The position numbers and the translations under genes were made by a program. The notes under the pieces were generated by a model. That model was not told the origin of the DNA, searched no databases, and saw only the letters and a list, made by a program, of their open reading frames with translations. Positions 5,015 through 5,032 of a stretch of DNA of 5,032 nt are shown one piece after another (position 1 is the first letter of the stretch; each line of letters starts with the position of its first letter). This DNA comes from Methanoregulaceae archaeon UBA288 (GTDB taxonomy: Archaea; Halobacteriota; Methanomicrobia; Methanomicrobiales; Methanospirillaceae). The DNA is taken from contig DAEF01000154.1 in NCBI GenBank assembly GCA_002495225.1, positions 1-5,032 of the forward strand. Reading direction: 5' to 3'.

Positions 5015-5032
5015 TTCGCCAGGGTGAGGCGG

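Larger units (their letters stand above)
4706..5032. other. Region without a supported gene, repeat-rich
   Basis: I see no recognisable protein or RNA gene in these 327 bases. An open frame at 4736-4993 on the plus strand would start at GTG with no family resemblance and Gly/Ala/Pro/Ser-rich composition, as expected by chance in GC-rich DNA. The stretch holds a 10-bp stem (4759-4799), a short nine-base tandem (4892-4909), an imperfect stem (4942-4971), paired AGCCTCCTC repeats and a 12-bp palindrome (5003-5014). No T-run terminator is seen. The last bases (AGGGTGAGG) could be a ribosome binding site for a gene beyond the window, which cannot be judged. Confidence 0.6.

Overview
This GC-rich window, in which nearly every third codon position is G or C, looks like euryarchaeal DNA, most likely from a methanogen-type lineage such as Methanomicrobiales. 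The signs are an HdrA-family flavoprotein, a UbiA enzyme of the archaeal ether-lipid type, an archaeal Trm1, a tRNA gene without an encoded CCA, and GGTG/GGAG-type ribosome binding sites. The exact genus cannot be told from the sequence.

Layout. (1) Positions 1-2262, plus strand: a tightly packed run made of the 3' end of an hdrA-like gene, mtnA (GTG start one base after the hdrA-like stop), and a membrane-anchored DUF116 gene that overlaps the mtnA end by 13 bases. (2) Positions 2146-3529, minus strand: read 5' to 3', tRNA-Arg(CCT), then ubiA (archaeal lipid prenyltransferase) starting almost directly at the tRNA 3' end, then a small cysteine-containing beta-helix protein resembling bactofilins. 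The last gene runs tail-to-tail into the DUF116 gene with an unusually long 117-base overlap. (3) A 51-base divergent control region at 3530-3580. (4) trm1 on the plus strand, 3581-4705. (5) 4706-5032: no convincing gene, but several inverted and direct repeats, including a perfect 10-bp stem close behind trm1.

How the genes may work together. Established family roles are redox chemistry (HdrA), salvage of the SAM by-product sugar phosphate (MtnA), archaeal membrane lipid synthesis (UbiA) and tRNA G26 dimethylation (Trm1). The close packing of hdrA-like, mtnA and DUF116 suggests co-expression, but a shared pathway is inference. trm1 stands back-to-back with a tRNA that carries the G26 on which Trm1 acts. 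I see no mobile element, CRISPR array or defence island. The most interesting points are the shortened HdrA-like C-terminus coupled to mtnA, the tRNA-ubiA junction, the long convergent overlap, and the structured tail region behind trm1.
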